Positions 26,807-35,640 of a stretch of DNA of 64,000 nt are shown piece by piece. Each line of letters starts with the position of its first letter. Position 1 is the first letter of the stretch. The stretch comes from UBA2966 sp965242505. Its GTDB lineage: Bacteria; Pseudomonadota; Alphaproteobacteria; UBA2966. Where the stretch lies: contig OZ251449.1 of assembly GCA_965242505.1 (NCBI GenBank), positions 2,790,001-2,854,000 on the forward strand. The letters are read 5' to 3'. Made by a program: the position numbers and the translations under genes. The notes below the pieces were generated by a model. That model ran no database searches and had not been told where the DNA came from. It was given only the letters and a program-made list of their open reading frames with translations.

Positions 26807-27867
26807 GACGCGCGCACCGCCGCCACCAGGTCCGCGACGTGCCCGGGCGGCGTCGTCTTGAGCACGCCATGCCCCAGGTTGAAGACGAACGGCCCCCGGC
26901 CGAGAACGGACACGATCTCCCGGGCGCGCGCGGCCATCGCCTCCCCGCCCTCCAGCAGCGCAACGGGATCGAGGTTCCCCTGCACGGCGCAGACGCCCTG
27001 AAGGACGTCCGCCGCCCAGCACAACGGAACCGAGCCGTCGATGCCGACCGCGTCGACGCCCGTCGCCCTGGCATAGGCCTCGTATCCCGTCCCGGCGCCG
27101 CGCGGGAACCCGATGACGGGAACTCCGGGGCATCGCCGGCGCACGCGCGAAACGATCTCCGCGACCGGCTCCACGCACCAGCGGACGAACTGCGCCGGCG
27201 GCAGGACCCCCGCCCAGGTGTCGAATATCTGGAGGACGTCGGCCCCGGCGTCGGCCTGGGCGGCGAGGTGCTCGGCGGTCGCGTCGACGAGGACGTCGAC
27301 GAGCTCGCCGAACCCCCCTTCGTCAGAGAAGGCCCAGCCCTTCACGGCGGCGAAGTCGCGGCTGCTTCCCCCTTCCACCATGTAGGTCGCGACGGTCCAC
27401 GGAGCGCCGGCGAACCCGATCAACGGGACCGCGTCCGGCAACACGAGGGACACCCGCTCCAGAACGGCGTACACGAACGACAGGCGCTCGCCGAGGCCGT
27501 CCCGGTCGAGACTCTTCAACCGTTCGCGCGAGCGGATGGCGTCCAGGACCGGGCCTCTCTCCTCCTCGAACCTCACGCCCTGCCCCAGGGCGTGGGGGAC
27601 GACCAGGATGTCGGAGAAGACGATCGCGGCGTCCAGCCCGAACCGCCGGACGGGCTGGAGCGTCGCCTCGGTCGCGAGCTCCGGCGAGCGGCACAGCGCG
27701 AGAAAGCCGCCGGCCGCCTTCCTGAGCTCCCGGTATTCGGGCAGATACCGGCCGGCCTGCCGCATCAGCCAGATGGGCGGCGGCGAGACGGCCTCGCCGC
27801 CGAGCGCCCTCAGGAGCGGCCCGCCGCGGTTCCCGGCGCGCGCGTTCGAACGAGCAGGCGTGTTCAT
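26803..27867 (-). CDS. hemE: Uroporphyrinogen decarboxylase
   Basis: A 354-residue enzyme converting uroporphyrinogen III to coproporphyrinogen III. The signatures PIWLMRQAGRYLPEYRE (about residues 31-47) and GFAGAPWTVATYMVEG are present. ATG 27867 starts MNTPARS. It is the first gene of the hem operon and the classical left border of oriC in Caulobacter and Rickettsia. Its upstream region here is made of dispersed repeats. Confidence 0.95.
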   Translation of the reverse strand: MNTPARSNARAGNRGGPLLRALGGEAVSPPPIWLMRQAGRYLPEYRELRKAAGGFLALCRSPELATEATLQPVRRFGLDAAIVFSDILVVPHALGQGVRFEEERGPVLDAIRSRERLKSLDRDGLGERLSFVYAVLERVSLVLPDAVPLIGFAGAPWTVATYMVEGGSSRDFAAVKGWAFSDEGGFGELVDVLVDATAEHLAAQADAGADVLQIFDTWAGVLPPAQFVRWCVEPVAEIVSRVRRRCPGVPVIGFPRGAGTGYEAYARATGVDAVGIDGSVPLCWAADVLQGVCAVQGNLDPVALLEGGEAMAARAREIVSVLGRGPFVFNLGHGVLKTTPPGHVADLVAAVRAS

Positions 27868-27899
27868 CCATCGCAGGGTAACGGTCGCGCGCCTGCTCC

Positions 27900-28262
27900 T
27901 CCAGCGGCTTCGTTCGCGCCCCGCTCCGCCGCCGCGACCCCCACCCCGACCCTCCCCCTGCAAGGGGGAGGGAAAACGATCAGGGAAGGGAGGGGGAGGA
28001 GCCGTTGACGATGACGCCTCTCCCCCCCTGACCATTGATACTCCTCCCCCCTGACAGGGGGGTCCGCGCGGCCCCGCGACGCCGTTCGCGCTTCGCTCCA
28101 CCGCCGTGACCCCCACCCCGACCCTCCCCCTGCAAGGGGGAGGGAGAACGATTGGGGAGGGAAAAGGGAAGGGGCCGTTGACGATGACGCCTCGCCCCCC
28201 CCCCTGACCATTCATACTCCTCCCCCCTGACAGGGGGGAGGTCGGGAGGGGGGTCCGCGGGG
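27900..28262. repeat. Dispersed palindromic elements (copy 9, two tandem units)
   Basis: Two consecutive B+A units, each with CGACCCCCACCCCGACCC, a CCCCCTGCAAGGGGG hairpin, a GTTGACGATGACGCCTC segment and a CTCCCCCCTGACAGGGGGG hairpin. They fill the space between hemE and the complete IS481. Confidence 0.85.
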
Positions 28263-28265
28263 TAC

Positions 28266-29590
28266 AGACCGGATAGAAAGGTAACAGTTCAGACCGGATA
28301 CATGGGTAACAGGTTAGAGGGTTGGTCGGGAGGTGCGGGAGGTGCGGCCGATGCCTTGGAAGGAGACCTGTCCGATGGACGAGAAGCTGGTTTTCGTTGC
28401 CGATTATCTGCGTGGCGAGTGGTCGATGACGGCGCTGTGCGAGCACTACGGCATCAGTCGCAAGACCGGGTACAAGTGGCTTGGACGGTATCGCGGCGAC
28501 GGCCCGGAGGGTCTGGTCGAGCGGTCGCGTGCGCCGCGTCGCCATGGTCGGTCGATGGCGCCGTCGGTGGCCGAGGCGATCGTCGCCTTGCGCCGCACGC
28601 GTCCGCACTGGGGTCCGCGCAAGCTGCGGGCGGTGTTGGTGAGTCAGCGCCCCGAGGTGGCGTGGCCGGCGGCCAGCACGATGGGCGACCTGCTGCGCGC
28701 GGAGGGTCTGGTGGCGCGCCGTCGCCGGCGCCGTCGGATGGCGGCTCCGTGTCGTCCGTTCCGCCCTGTGGCGGCCCCTAACGACGTGTGGTGTATCGAC
28801 TTCAAGGGGTGGTTTCGCACCCGCGACGGCGTCCGCTGCGATCCGCTGACGATCACCGACGCCTACAGCCGCTTTCTGCTGGCGTGCGTCATCGTCCCGC
28901 CGCAGACCGCAGCAGTGGGGGCGGCGGTGGGGCGGGTGTTCCGGCGCTACGGGGTTCCCGAGGCCATCCGTTCGGACAACGGGGCGCCGTTCGCCGGTCC
29001 GGGGGCTGGGGGTCTGTCGCGTCTGTCGGTGGAATGGATCAAGGCCGGGATCGCGGTGGAGCGGATTGCGCGGGGTCAGCCGCAGCAGAACGGGAGGCAT
29101 GAGCGGATGCATCGGACGTTGAAGGCCGAGACCGCGACGCCGCCGGCGGCGACGGCGGACGCGCAACAGGCCCGCTTCGACCGCTTCCGCCAGGACTTCA
29201 ACGCCCATCGTCCGCATGAGGCCTTGGGGCAGAAGCCGCCTGCGGCGTTCTACCGGTCGTCGGAGCGGCGTCATCCCGAGCGCCTGGAGGAGCCTTGGTA
29301 CGATGCCGAGCACGCGATGCGCCGGGTCCGCACCGATGGCTCCATCAAGTGGGGCGGCGACTTGGTCTTCGTCAGCGAGACGCTGAGGGGCGAGCCGGTG
29401 GGCGTGGCCGAGACTGACGGGGGCGACTGGATCGTCCGCTTCGCGGATGTCGACCTCGGGATCATCGATCGGAGGTCGAAGAAGCTACACCGCTTCCGTG
29501 CGGCCCGGCCGGGCCGCACGGAAGCGGGACAGACCGGGAACACTGTTACCCATGTATCCGGTCTATAGTGTTACCCATCTATCCGGTTGC
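28266..29590 (+). mobile_element. IS481-family insertion sequence, complete copy
   Basis: Both ends are present. Each has two related motifs: left AGACCGGATAGAAAGGTAAC (28266-28285) and AGACCGGATACATGGGTAAC (28291-28310); right, inverted, at 29544-29564 and 29569-29588. The inner 21-bp pair (28291-28311 / 29544-29564) is a perfect inverted repeat. No target duplication could be identified. The element sits in the hemE-ppsR intergenic region, beside the presumed oriC. Confidence 0.88.
28351..29568 (+). CDS. IS481-family transposase
   Basis: A single-frame 405-residue DDE transposase. The N-terminal helix-turn-helix region starts MPWKETCPMDEKLVF and includes ALCEHYGISRKTGYKWL. The rve integrase core runs from about residue 140 with D (WCIDFKGW), D (IRSDNGAPF) and E (HERMHRTLKAE). 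A C-terminal domain ends VTHVSGL. An in-frame ATG at 28333 is also possible. The frame is intact, so the element may be active. A second, truncated copy lies at 19109-19951. Confidence 0.92.
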   Translation: MPWKETCPMDEKLVFVADYLRGEWSMTALCEHYGISRKTGYKWLGRYRGDGPEGLVERSRAPRRHGRSMAPSVAEAIVALRRTRPHWGPRKLRAVLVSQRPEVAWPAASTMGDLLRAEGLVARRRRRRRMAAPCRPFRPVAAPNDVWCIDFKGWFRTRDGVRCDPLTITDAYSRFLLACVIVPPQTAAVGAAVGRVFRRYGVPEAIRSDNGAPFAGPGAGGLSRLSVEWIKAGIAVERIARGQPQQNGRHERMHRTLKAETATPPAATADAQQARFDRFRQDFNAHRPHEALGQKPPAAFYRSSERRHPERLEEPWYDAEHAMRRVRTDGSIKWGGDLVFVSETLRGEPVGVAETDGGDWIVRFADVDLGIIDRRSKKLHRFRAARPGRTEAGQTGNTVTHVSGL

Positions 29591-30014
29591 TCACGGCCTC
29601 GCGACGCCGTTTGCGCTCCGCTCCTCCGGCATGACCAAAACAGAATCAGATAGAATAAAAGAGATAGTGGCTGTAGATGCGCGGTGATCCATGGGGATTC
29701 TTTTCGGTTCGGGACTTGTCCAGCGGCCGGTCGGGACGCGGTTCGGGGCGGCGGGCTCCGCGGGAGTCCGCGTGGATATCTTCCGGGAGCCGCGGAACGG
29801 GAGGCGGGAGCGGGCGCGTGAAATCCGGTGACAACGTGAACGCGGTTCGCGGCCCGGCGGGTCGTTCACGTATTCGGATGCGTACGGGACGTTCCGTCCA
29901 CAGCTTGACGGACCGGGGAGAGGATTCGCGCGTCCGGGGATCGATTCGCCGGCGGCCCGGCCCGGCGGAGTTGTCCCGATCTTCCGGGCCGGTTGTCCAC
30001 GGCCCGCGTCTCCC
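29591..30014. other. oriC: Putative chromosomal replication origin (oriC) region
   Basis: 424 bp without a gene between the IS481 and ppsR. Synteny (hemE | ppsR-maf-aroE-coaE-dnaQ) places alphaproteobacterial oriC here. It has a local AT-rich stretch (about 29632-29680) unusual in this genome and DnaA-box-like 9-mers: TTGTCCACG (29993-30001), CCGTCCACA (29894-29902), ATATCCACG (29779-29771, minus), TGATCCATG (29685-29693), TTGTCCAGC (29716-29724). Each differs from TTATCCACA at two or more positions. ACGTGAACG / CGTTCACGT (29834-29842 / 29863-29871) form a 9-bp inverted repeat. Confidence 0.6.
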
Positions 30015-30851
30015 ATGCCGAACGGGGCCCGCGCCGCGGTGACGACGTTCCATCTGCATCTGGTGTCCGACGCGACCGGCGAGACGCTCATCGGCCTCGC
30101 CCAGGCCGTGGTCGCGCAGTTCGACGGCGCGCGGCCGGCGCAGCACCTGTCGACGCTGGTGCGGAGCGCCGAGCAGGTCGACAAGGTGCTGGCGGAGGTG
30201 GACGCCAATCCGGGGATCGTCCTGTTCACCCTGGTCGACGCCGGGATGCGGGACGCCCTGATCGAGGGCTGCCGGAAGCTCCAGGCGCCGTGCGTCCCGG
30301 TCCTGGAGCCGCTGTTCGCGGCGTTCAGCCAGTTTCTCGGCCAGCAGCCCCGGCACCTGCCGGGCCTTCAGCACGCGCTCGACTCGACCTACTTCGACCG
30401 CATCGCGGCGATGGGGTTCTGTCTCGCGCACGACGACGGACAGTCGCTCGAGACGTTGCGGGAGGCGGACATCGTCCTGGTGGGCGTTTCCCGGACCTCC
30501 AAGACGCCCACGTCGGTCTATCTGGCCAACCGGGGCCTGAAGGTCGCCAACGTTCCCCTGGTTCCCGGCATCCCGGAGCCGCCGGAGCTCGCGGCGCTCG
30601 ACGGACCCGCCGTCATCGGCCTGACGACCAACCCCGACCGTCTGGTCCAGCTGCGCCTGAACCGGCTCTCGGTGCTCAACCGCGACGAGGAGACGGACTA
30701 CGTCGCGCTGGATTCGGTCCGGGAGGAGGTGTCCCGGGCGCGGAGGATCTTCGCCCGCCACGGCTGGCCGGTCATCGACGTGACGCGGCGGTCCATCGAG
30801 GAGACGGCGGCCACGGTCCTGAACATCCACAACGAACGGCGGCCGGCGTGA
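30015..30851 (+). CDS. ppsR: Pyruvate, water dikinase/PPDK regulatory protein (DUF299, PPSRP)
   Basis: A 278-residue bifunctional kinase/pyrophosphorylase that controls PEP synthase or pyruvate phosphate dikinase by ADP-dependent phosphorylation and reversal. FHLHLVSDATGETL at the N-terminus and the P-loop GVSRTSKTPTSVYLANRG (about residues 155-172) are diagnostic. It is the homologue of the Caulobacter and Rickettsia gene immediately right of oriC. The maf start overlaps its stop. Confidence 0.93.
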   Translation: MPNGARAAVTTFHLHLVSDATGETLIGLAQAVVAQFDGARPAQHLSTLVRSAEQVDKVLAEVDANPGIVLFTLVDAGMRDALIEGCRKLQAPCVPVLEPLFAAFSQFLGQQPRHLPGLQHALDSTYFDRIAAMGFCLAHDDGQSLETLREADIVLVGVSRTSKTPTSVYLANRGLKVANVPLVPGIPEPPELAALDGPAVIGLTTNPDRLVQLRLNRLSVLNRDEETDYVALDSVREEVSRARRIFARHGWPVIDVTRRSIEETAATVLNIHNERRPA

Positions 30852-31447
30852 GCGCGCGCCGCGCTCTCGTGCTCGCCAGCGCGAGCGCCGTCAGGCGCCG
30901 CCTCCTCGGGAACGCGGGCCTCGCCTTCGAGGTCGACCCCGCCGGGATCGACGAGTCCGGGATCAAGGCGGAACGCCGCGCCGCGGCCGCGCCGGAGGTC
31001 GCGAAGGCGCTCGCCGAAGCCAAGGCGCTGGCCGTGTCGCGCCGCCGGCCCGAGGCCTGGGTGATCGGCGCCGACCAGGTCCTGGCGTTCCAGGGTGCCT
31101 TCCTCGACAAGCCCCGGGACATGGCGGAGGCCGCGTCCCGCCTGCGCCGCTTCCGGGGCCGGTCCCACGATCTCGTAAGCGCGGTCTGCGTGGCGTCCGG
31201 AGGGCGGCCGCGGTGGCTGTATTCGGAGGCCGCCACGCTGCACGTCCGGGACTTCTCGGACGCCTTCCTCGATGCGCACATCGCCGACGCCGGCGAGGGC
31301 GTCCTCGCCTCGGTCGGCGCCTACCGGCTGGAGGGGCCGGGCGCGCAGCTGTTCTCCAGGATCGACGGGGACTACTTCACCGTGCTGGGGCTCCCGCTGC
31401 TGCCGCTCCTCGGCTTCCTGCGCGGGGCGGGGGCGGTCGCGGCATGA
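30848..31447 (+). CDS. maf: Maf family nucleotide pyrophosphatase
   Basis: A 199-residue house-cleaning pyrophosphatase that hydrolyses non-canonical or modified NTPs. LASASAVRRRLL is the N-terminal substrate motif (normally SxSxxR), and VIGADQVLAFQGAFLDKP the catalytic segment. The GADQ form places it nearer the YceF (m7GTP) group than the dTTP/UTP group. GTG 30848 overlaps the ppsR stop and its own stop overlaps aroE (ATGA). Confidence 0.92.
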   Translation: MSARRALVLASASAVRRRLLGNAGLAFEVDPAGIDESGIKAERRAAAAPEVAKALAEAKALAVSRRRPEAWVIGADQVLAFQGAFLDKPRDMAEAASRLRRFRGRSHDLVSAVCVASGGRPRWLYSEAATLHVRDFSDAFLDAHIADAGEGVLASVGAYRLEGPGAQLFSRIDGDYFTVLGLPLLPLLGFLRGAGAVAA

Positions 31448-32313
31448 GGAACTCCGCCGCGGGACGGATCGCCGGCATCTTCGGCTGGCCCGTCGCGCAC
31501 TCGCGCTCGCCGGTCCTTCACGGGTTCTGGCTGGACCTGCACGGAATCGACGGCGCCTACGTGCCGCTCGCCGTCGCGCCGGAGCACTTCGAGCAGGCGC
31601 TCCGCGTCCTGCCGAAGCTGGGGTTTGCCGGCGCCAACGTCACCGTCCCGCACAAGGAAGCGGCCCTGGCGGCGGTGGACGAGGCGGACGAGGCGGCCCG
31701 GAGGATCGGCGCCGTCAACACCGTCGTGGTCCGCGGGGACGGCAGCCTCCGCGGATCGAACACCGACGGCTTCGGGTTCCTCGAGAACCTGCGCGAGTCG
31801 GCGCCGGAGTGGACGCCGGCCGGCGGCCCCGCGGTCGTCGTCGGCGCCGGCGGCGCGGCGCGGGCCATCGCGTTCGCGCTCGCCGACGGCGGCGCGCCCG
31901 AGGTCAGGATCGTCAACCGGTCGGCGGCGCGGGCCGACGCCCTGGCCGGCGAACTGGGACCCGCGGCGCGGGCGTGGCCGTGGGCCGACCGCGCCGGGGC
32001 GCTGAACGAAGCCGGGCTGCTGGCCAACGCCACGAAGCTCGGCATGAAGGGCGAAGCGCCCCTCGACCTGCCGCTCGACGCTCTGCCGCGGGAGGCCGTC
32101 GTCACCGACGCCGTCTACGTCCCCCTGCATACCGCTCTTCTCGCCGGGGCGGCGGCGCGCGGCAACCGCGTCGTCGACGGGCTGGGGATGTTGCTGCACC
32201 AGGCGCGGCCGGGATTCGAGGCCTGGTTCGGGGTGGCGCCCGCGGTCACCGGCGAACTGCGCGCCCGCGTCGAGGCCGACCTGGCCCGCGTTTCTCATGC
32301 TCCTTCCCTCTGA
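31444..32313 (+). CDS. aroE: Shikimate dehydrogenase
   Basis: A 289-residue NADPH-dependent enzyme that reduces 3-dehydroshikimate. PVAHSRSPVLHGFWL, the catalytic lysine in NVTVPHKE, NTDGFGF, and the nucleotide-binding GAGGAARAIAFAL are all present. The final codons (ARVSHAPSL) are encoded by the outer end of a dispersed repeat (CGCGTTTCTCATGC), so the native C-terminus has probably been replaced by insertion. Confidence 0.94.
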   Translation: MRNSAAGRIAGIFGWPVAHSRSPVLHGFWLDLHGIDGAYVPLAVAPEHFEQALRVLPKLGFAGANVTVPHKEAALAAVDEADEAARRIGAVNTVVVRGDGSLRGSNTDGFGFLENLRESAPEWTPAGGPAVVVGAGGAARAIAFALADGGAPEVRIVNRSAARADALAGELGPAARAWPWADRAGALNEAGLLANATKLGMKGEAPLDLPLDALPREAVVTDAVYVPLHTALLAGAAARGNRVVDGLGMLLHQARPGFEAWFGVAPAVTGELRARVEADLARVSHAPSL

Positions 32314-32398
32314 CGCCGCGACCCCCACCCCGACCCTCCCCCTGCAAGGGGGAGGGAGAACGTATGGGAGAGGTCGGGAGGGGGGTGGGCCGCGGCCG
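32284..32398. repeat. Dispersed palindromic element (copy 10), overlapping the aroE 3' end
   Basis: Starts with CCCGCGTTTCTCATGC inside the last aroE codons, then ACCCCCACCCCGACCCTCCC, a CCCCCTGCAAGGGGG hairpin, and GAGGTCGGGAGGGGGGTGGG. Confidence 0.8.
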
Positions 32399-32424
32399 CG
32401 CGGCGCCGCGCGATCGTCGATCCC

Positions 32425-33057
32425 GTGATCGTGCTCGGCCTCACCGGCTCGATCGGCATGGGCAAGACCGCCGCCGCCGCCGCCTTCCGCCAGGTCGGGG
32501 CGCCCGTGTTCGACGCGGACGCGGAGGTCCATCGCCTGCTGGCCGGGGGCGGCGCCGCGGCGGAGGTGGCGGCCGCGTTCCCGGGCGTCGTTCGCGGCGG
32601 CGCCGTCGATCGCGAGGCGCTGGGACGGCGGGTGTTCGGCGATGCGGAGGCCCTCGCGAGGCTCGAGGGCATCGTCCATCCGAAGGTCCGCGCGGCGCGG
32701 GCCCGGTTCGTCCGTCTGGCCGGGTCCCGCGGCGAACGCCTGGTCGTGCTCGACGTCCCGTTGCTGTTCGAGACCGGCGGGGAGGCGGAGTGCGACTTCG
32801 TCTGCGTGGTGAGCGCCCCGCGGTTCGTGCAGGCGGGCCGCGTGCTGCGGCGTCCCGGCATGACGCCCGAGAAGTTCGCGGGCGTCCTGGCGCGCCAGAC
32901 GCCGGACGCCGAGAAGCGGCGGCGCGCCGACTTCGTCGTTCCGACCGGGAACGGAAAGCGCCACGCCTTGCGGCGGATCGGATCCATCGCCACACTGCTG
33001 CGGCGGCGCGCCGGAGCCGGACGCGCGCGGCCGCCGATGCGGCACCGCCTGGCCTGA
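32425..33057 (+). CDS. coaE: Dephospho-CoA kinase
   Basis: A 210-residue P-loop kinase catalysing the last step of CoA synthesis. Walker A is GLTGSIGMGKTAAA, followed by GAPVFDADAEVH and the VLDVPLLFETG motif. GTG 32425 starts directly at the conserved MIVLGLTGSIG. The basic, arginine-rich C-terminus is slightly extended. dnaQ follows after 4 bp. Confidence 0.94.
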   Translation: MIVLGLTGSIGMGKTAAAAAFRQVGAPVFDADAEVHRLLAGGGAAAEVAAAFPGVVRGGAVDREALGRRVFGDAEALARLEGIVHPKVRAARARFVRLAGSRGERLVVLDVPLLFETGGEAECDFVCVVSAPRFVQAGRVLRRPGMTPEKFAGVLARQTPDAEKRRRADFVVPTGNGKRHALRRIGSIATLLRRRAGAGRARPPMRHRLA

Positions 33058-33061
33058 ACGA

Positions 33062-33727
33062 ATGCGTGAGATCGTCGTCGACACCGAAACCACGGGGCTG
33101 AACCCCGAGGCCGGGCACCGGGTCATCGAGATCGGGTGCATCGAGCTCGTCAACCACGTGCCCACGGGCGCGGTGTTCCACGAGTACCTGAACCCGGAAC
33201 GGGACGTGCCGGAAGAGGTCGTGCGGATCCACGGCCTCACGGGCGAGTTCCTGGCCGGGAAGCCGCCGTTCGAGTCGGTCGCCGACGCCTTTCTGGACTT
33301 CGTGGGCGACTCCCGGCTGGTCATCCACAACGCCGAGTTCGACCTCGGTTTCCTGAACGCCGAGCTGGCGCGCGCGGGCCGGGACGCCCTGCGGAACGGC
33401 GTGGTCGACACCGTCGCCCTGGCGCGCAGGAAGTATCCCGGCGCGCCGGCCAACCTGGACGCGCTGTGCCGGCGGTTCGACGTCGACAACTCGGAACGGG
33501 TCCAGCACGGCGCCCTGCTGGACGCCGAGCTGCTGGCGGAAGTGTATCTGGAGCTGATCGGCGGGCGGCAGCCGGGCCTGACGTTCGGAACCCGCGCGGC
33601 CGCCGCGGCGGCCGGCCGCGGCGCCGCGGCGGCGTGGACGCCGCGCCGCCACGAGCCGACGGCGGCGGAGGCCGAGGCTCACGAGGCGTTCCTGGACACG
33701 CTGCCGAACCCGATCTGGCGCCGGTAG
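33062..33727 (+). CDS. dnaQ: DNA polymerase III epsilon subunit (3'-5' exonuclease)
   Basis: A 221-residue proofreading exonuclease. Exo I VDTETTGL (residues 6-13), Exo II HNAEFDLGFL (about 91-100) and Exo III HGALLDAELLAEVYL (about 150) carry the metal-binding acidic residues. The C-terminal region from about residue 180 would bind the polymerase. ATG 33062 is the family start. The coaE-dnaQ order matches other alphaproteobacteria, but the secB gene often seen next in that lineage is not in this window. Confidence 0.95.
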   Translation: MREIVVDTETTGLNPEAGHRVIEIGCIELVNHVPTGAVFHEYLNPERDVPEEVVRIHGLTGEFLAGKPPFESVADAFLDFVGDSRLVIHNAEFDLGFLNAELARAGRDALRNGVVDTVALARRKYPGAPANLDALCRRFDVDNSERVQHGALLDAELLAEVYLELIGGRQPGLTFGTRAAAAAAGRGAAAAWTPRRHEPTAAEAEAHEAFLDTLPNPIWRR

Positions 33728-33734
33728 CCCGCGC

Positions 33735-34150
33735 GCTCCCCCCGGCGGCGCGACCCCCGCCCCGGTTCTCCCCCTGACGCGATCCACGCTCCTCCCCCTG
33801 GCCGTCCATACTCCTCCCCCCTGACAGGGGGGAGGTCGGGAGGGGGGTCCGCGGCCCCGCGACGCCGTTCGCGCTCGGCTCCACCGGCGTGACCCCCACC
33901 CCGACCCTCCCCCTGCAAGGGGGAGGGAGAAGAGAGGGGCGCCGGAGAGTCCGTCGGCGTTCCTTCCCGCTGACCGTTCATACTCCTCCCCCCTGACAGG
34001 GGGGAGGTCGGGAGGGGGGTCCGCGGCCCCGCGACGCCGTTCGTGATCGGCTCCACCGGCGTGACCCCCACCCCGACCCTCCCCCTGCAAGGGGGAGGGA
34101 GAAGAAAGGGGAGGGGGAAGGGGGACGGAGGGGGGTGGACCGCGGCGTTC
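33735..34150. repeat. Dispersed palindromic elements (copy 11, consecutive units)
   Basis: About 410 bp of repeats. CTCCCCCCTGACAGGGGGG hairpins lie near 33810 and 33990, and CCCCCTGCAAGGGGG hairpins near 33909 and 34082, alternating with CCGGCGTGACCCCCACCCC and GTCCGCGGCCCCGCGACGCC segments. The two central units are almost identical, indicating tandem duplication. The rest of the 33728-34319 gap shows no gene. Confidence 0.85.
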
Positions 34151-34319
34151 GGCGCGATTCCCGATTCTCCGGATCCGGGGGGTGCGGGAAGCGGAAAACC
34201 CGCATAGAGTAGGGCGCTCGATCGGAGCGGTCGGCCATCCGCCGGAACGACGGCGGGCCGGCGACGTTCATCAACTTACGCCCGGAGTCGTCCGGAGCGC
34301 ATGGAGGGGAGGAGTACGG

Positions 34320-35489
34320 ATGTCGAAGTTCGAAGGTCTCCGCAAGGAGAAGAGAAAGGCCGCGGGCGCGGGCGGGGATCGCCGCCGCTTTCTGAAGGGC
34401 GGCGCGGCGGCCGCCGCGGCGGCGACCGCGGTCGCGGCGTTCCCGCAGGTCTCCAGGGCCCAGACGGCGACCCTGAAGATGCAGACGTCGTGGGGCGCGA
34501 CCAGTCCGTTCCAGGAAATGGCCAAGCAGTACGTCGACCGCGTCGAGGCGATGGCCGGCGGCCGGCTGAAGATCGACCTGTTGCCGGCGGGCTCCGTCGT
34601 CAAGGCGTTCCAGGTGCAGGACGCCTGCCACAGCGGCGTGCTCGACGCCACCCACACGGTGACGGCCTACTGGTACTCGAAGAACAAGGCCGCGTCCCTG
34701 TTCGGCACCGGCCCCGTGTTCGGCGCCAACGCCGCGCAGATCCTGGCCTGGATCCACTACGGCGGCGGCAAGGAGCTGCTGACGGAGCTGCAACGGGACA
34801 TCCTCAAGCTCGACATCCTCAGCTTCTTCGCCATGCCCATGCCGACGCAGCCGCTGGGCTGGTTCAAGGAGCACATCGAGAGCGTCGAGCAGCTCAAGGG
34901 CCTCAAGTACCGCACGGTGGGCCTCGCCACCGACATCATGCAGGGCATGGGCCTCAAGGTGACCCAGCTCCCCGGCGGCGAGATCATGCCGGCCCTGGAG
35001 AAGGGCGTGATCGAGGCGTTCGAGTTCAACAACCCGACGGCCGACAGCCGCTTCGGAGCGCAGGACGTCTCCAAGCACTACCACATGGGCAGCTACCATC
35101 AGGCGGCGGAGTTCTTCGAGCTCATCTTCAACAAGACGAAGTTCGACTCGCTGCCGAAGGAGCACCAGGCGATCCTCGAGTACGGCGCCGAGGCCGCGAA
35201 CACGGCCAACTACGGCTGGGCCATGGACCAGTACTCCAAGGACCTCCAGTGGCTCATGGCCGACCCGCAGAACGTCAACGTCTATCGCACCGACCAGTCG
35301 ATCATGAACGCCCAGCTCGACTCCTGGGACAAGGTGCTCGGCAAGCTCATGGAGCAGGACCCCTTCTTCAAGAAGGTGGTCGAGAGCCAGAGGGCGTGGT
35401 CGGAACGGGTGGCGTTCTACGACCTCGTGAACTCGGCCGACTACAAGCTCGCCTACGAACACTACTTCCCGGGCAAGCTGCCCTTCTAG
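34320..35489 (+). CDS. TRAP transporter substrate-binding protein, mannitol/chloroaromatic type
   Basis: A 389-residue periplasmic solute-binding protein of the DctP family (FcbT1-like). A twin-arginine signal (DRRRFLKGGAAAAAAATAV) shows Tat export. The mature part starts ATLKMQTSWGATSPFQEMAKQYVDRVEAMAGG, and LKYRTVGLATDIMQGMGLKV and EFNNPTADSRFG follow the FcbT1 pattern. ATG 34320 has GGGAGGAG upstream. The substrate (an organic anion or 2-oxo acid) cannot be read from sequence. It is the first gene of the TRAP operon. Confidence 0.92.
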   Translation: MSKFEGLRKEKRKAAGAGGDRRRFLKGGAAAAAAATAVAAFPQVSRAQTATLKMQTSWGATSPFQEMAKQYVDRVEAMAGGRLKIDLLPAGSVVKAFQVQDACHSGVLDATHTVTAYWYSKNKAASLFGTGPVFGANAAQILAWIHYGGGKELLTELQRDILKLDILSFFAMPMPTQPLGWFKEHIESVEQLKGLKYRTVGLATDIMQGMGLKVTQLPGGEIMPALEKGVIEAFEFNNPTADSRFGAQDVSKHYHMGSYHQAAEFFELIFNKTKFDSLPKEHQAILEYGAEAANTANYGWAMDQYSKDLQWLMADPQNVNVYRTDQSIMNAQLDSWDKVLGKLMEQDPFFKKVVESQRAWSERVAFYDLVNSADYKLAYEHYFPGKLPF

Positions 35490-35640
35490 GCGGGGGATCG
35501 AGGAGCGCGCGGCGGCGCGGGACCGCGTTCGCCCCCCTCCCGGCCTCCCCCCTGTTCAGGGGGGAGGAGCGCGGACGCTCCCTCCCCCTTGCGGGGGAGG
35601 GCCGGGGCGGGGGCCGCCGCCCGCCGCGACGGGCGTCTCC
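35490..35640. repeat. Dispersed palindromic element (copy 12) within the TRAP operon
   Basis: GGATCGAGGAGCGCGCGGCG, A-unit hairpin CCCCCCTGTTCAGGGGGG (about 35548-35565) and a short B unit CCCCCTTGCGGGGGAGGG. It fills the gap between dctP- and dctQ-type genes. Confidence 0.78.

Noticed and set aside
28333..28350. Upstream ATG of the IS481 transposase
   Set aside because: Adds six residues before the usual MPWKE start; kept only as an alternative.
28250..29600. Target-site duplication flanking the complete IS481
   Set aside because: No convincing direct repeat at either the inner or the outer candidate termini, so none is reported.
29591..30014. Perfect DnaA boxes (TTATCCACA) or CtrA sites (TTAA-N7-TTAA) in the presumed origin
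   Set aside because: None found; only two-mismatch 9-mers. The oriC call rests mainly on gene order.
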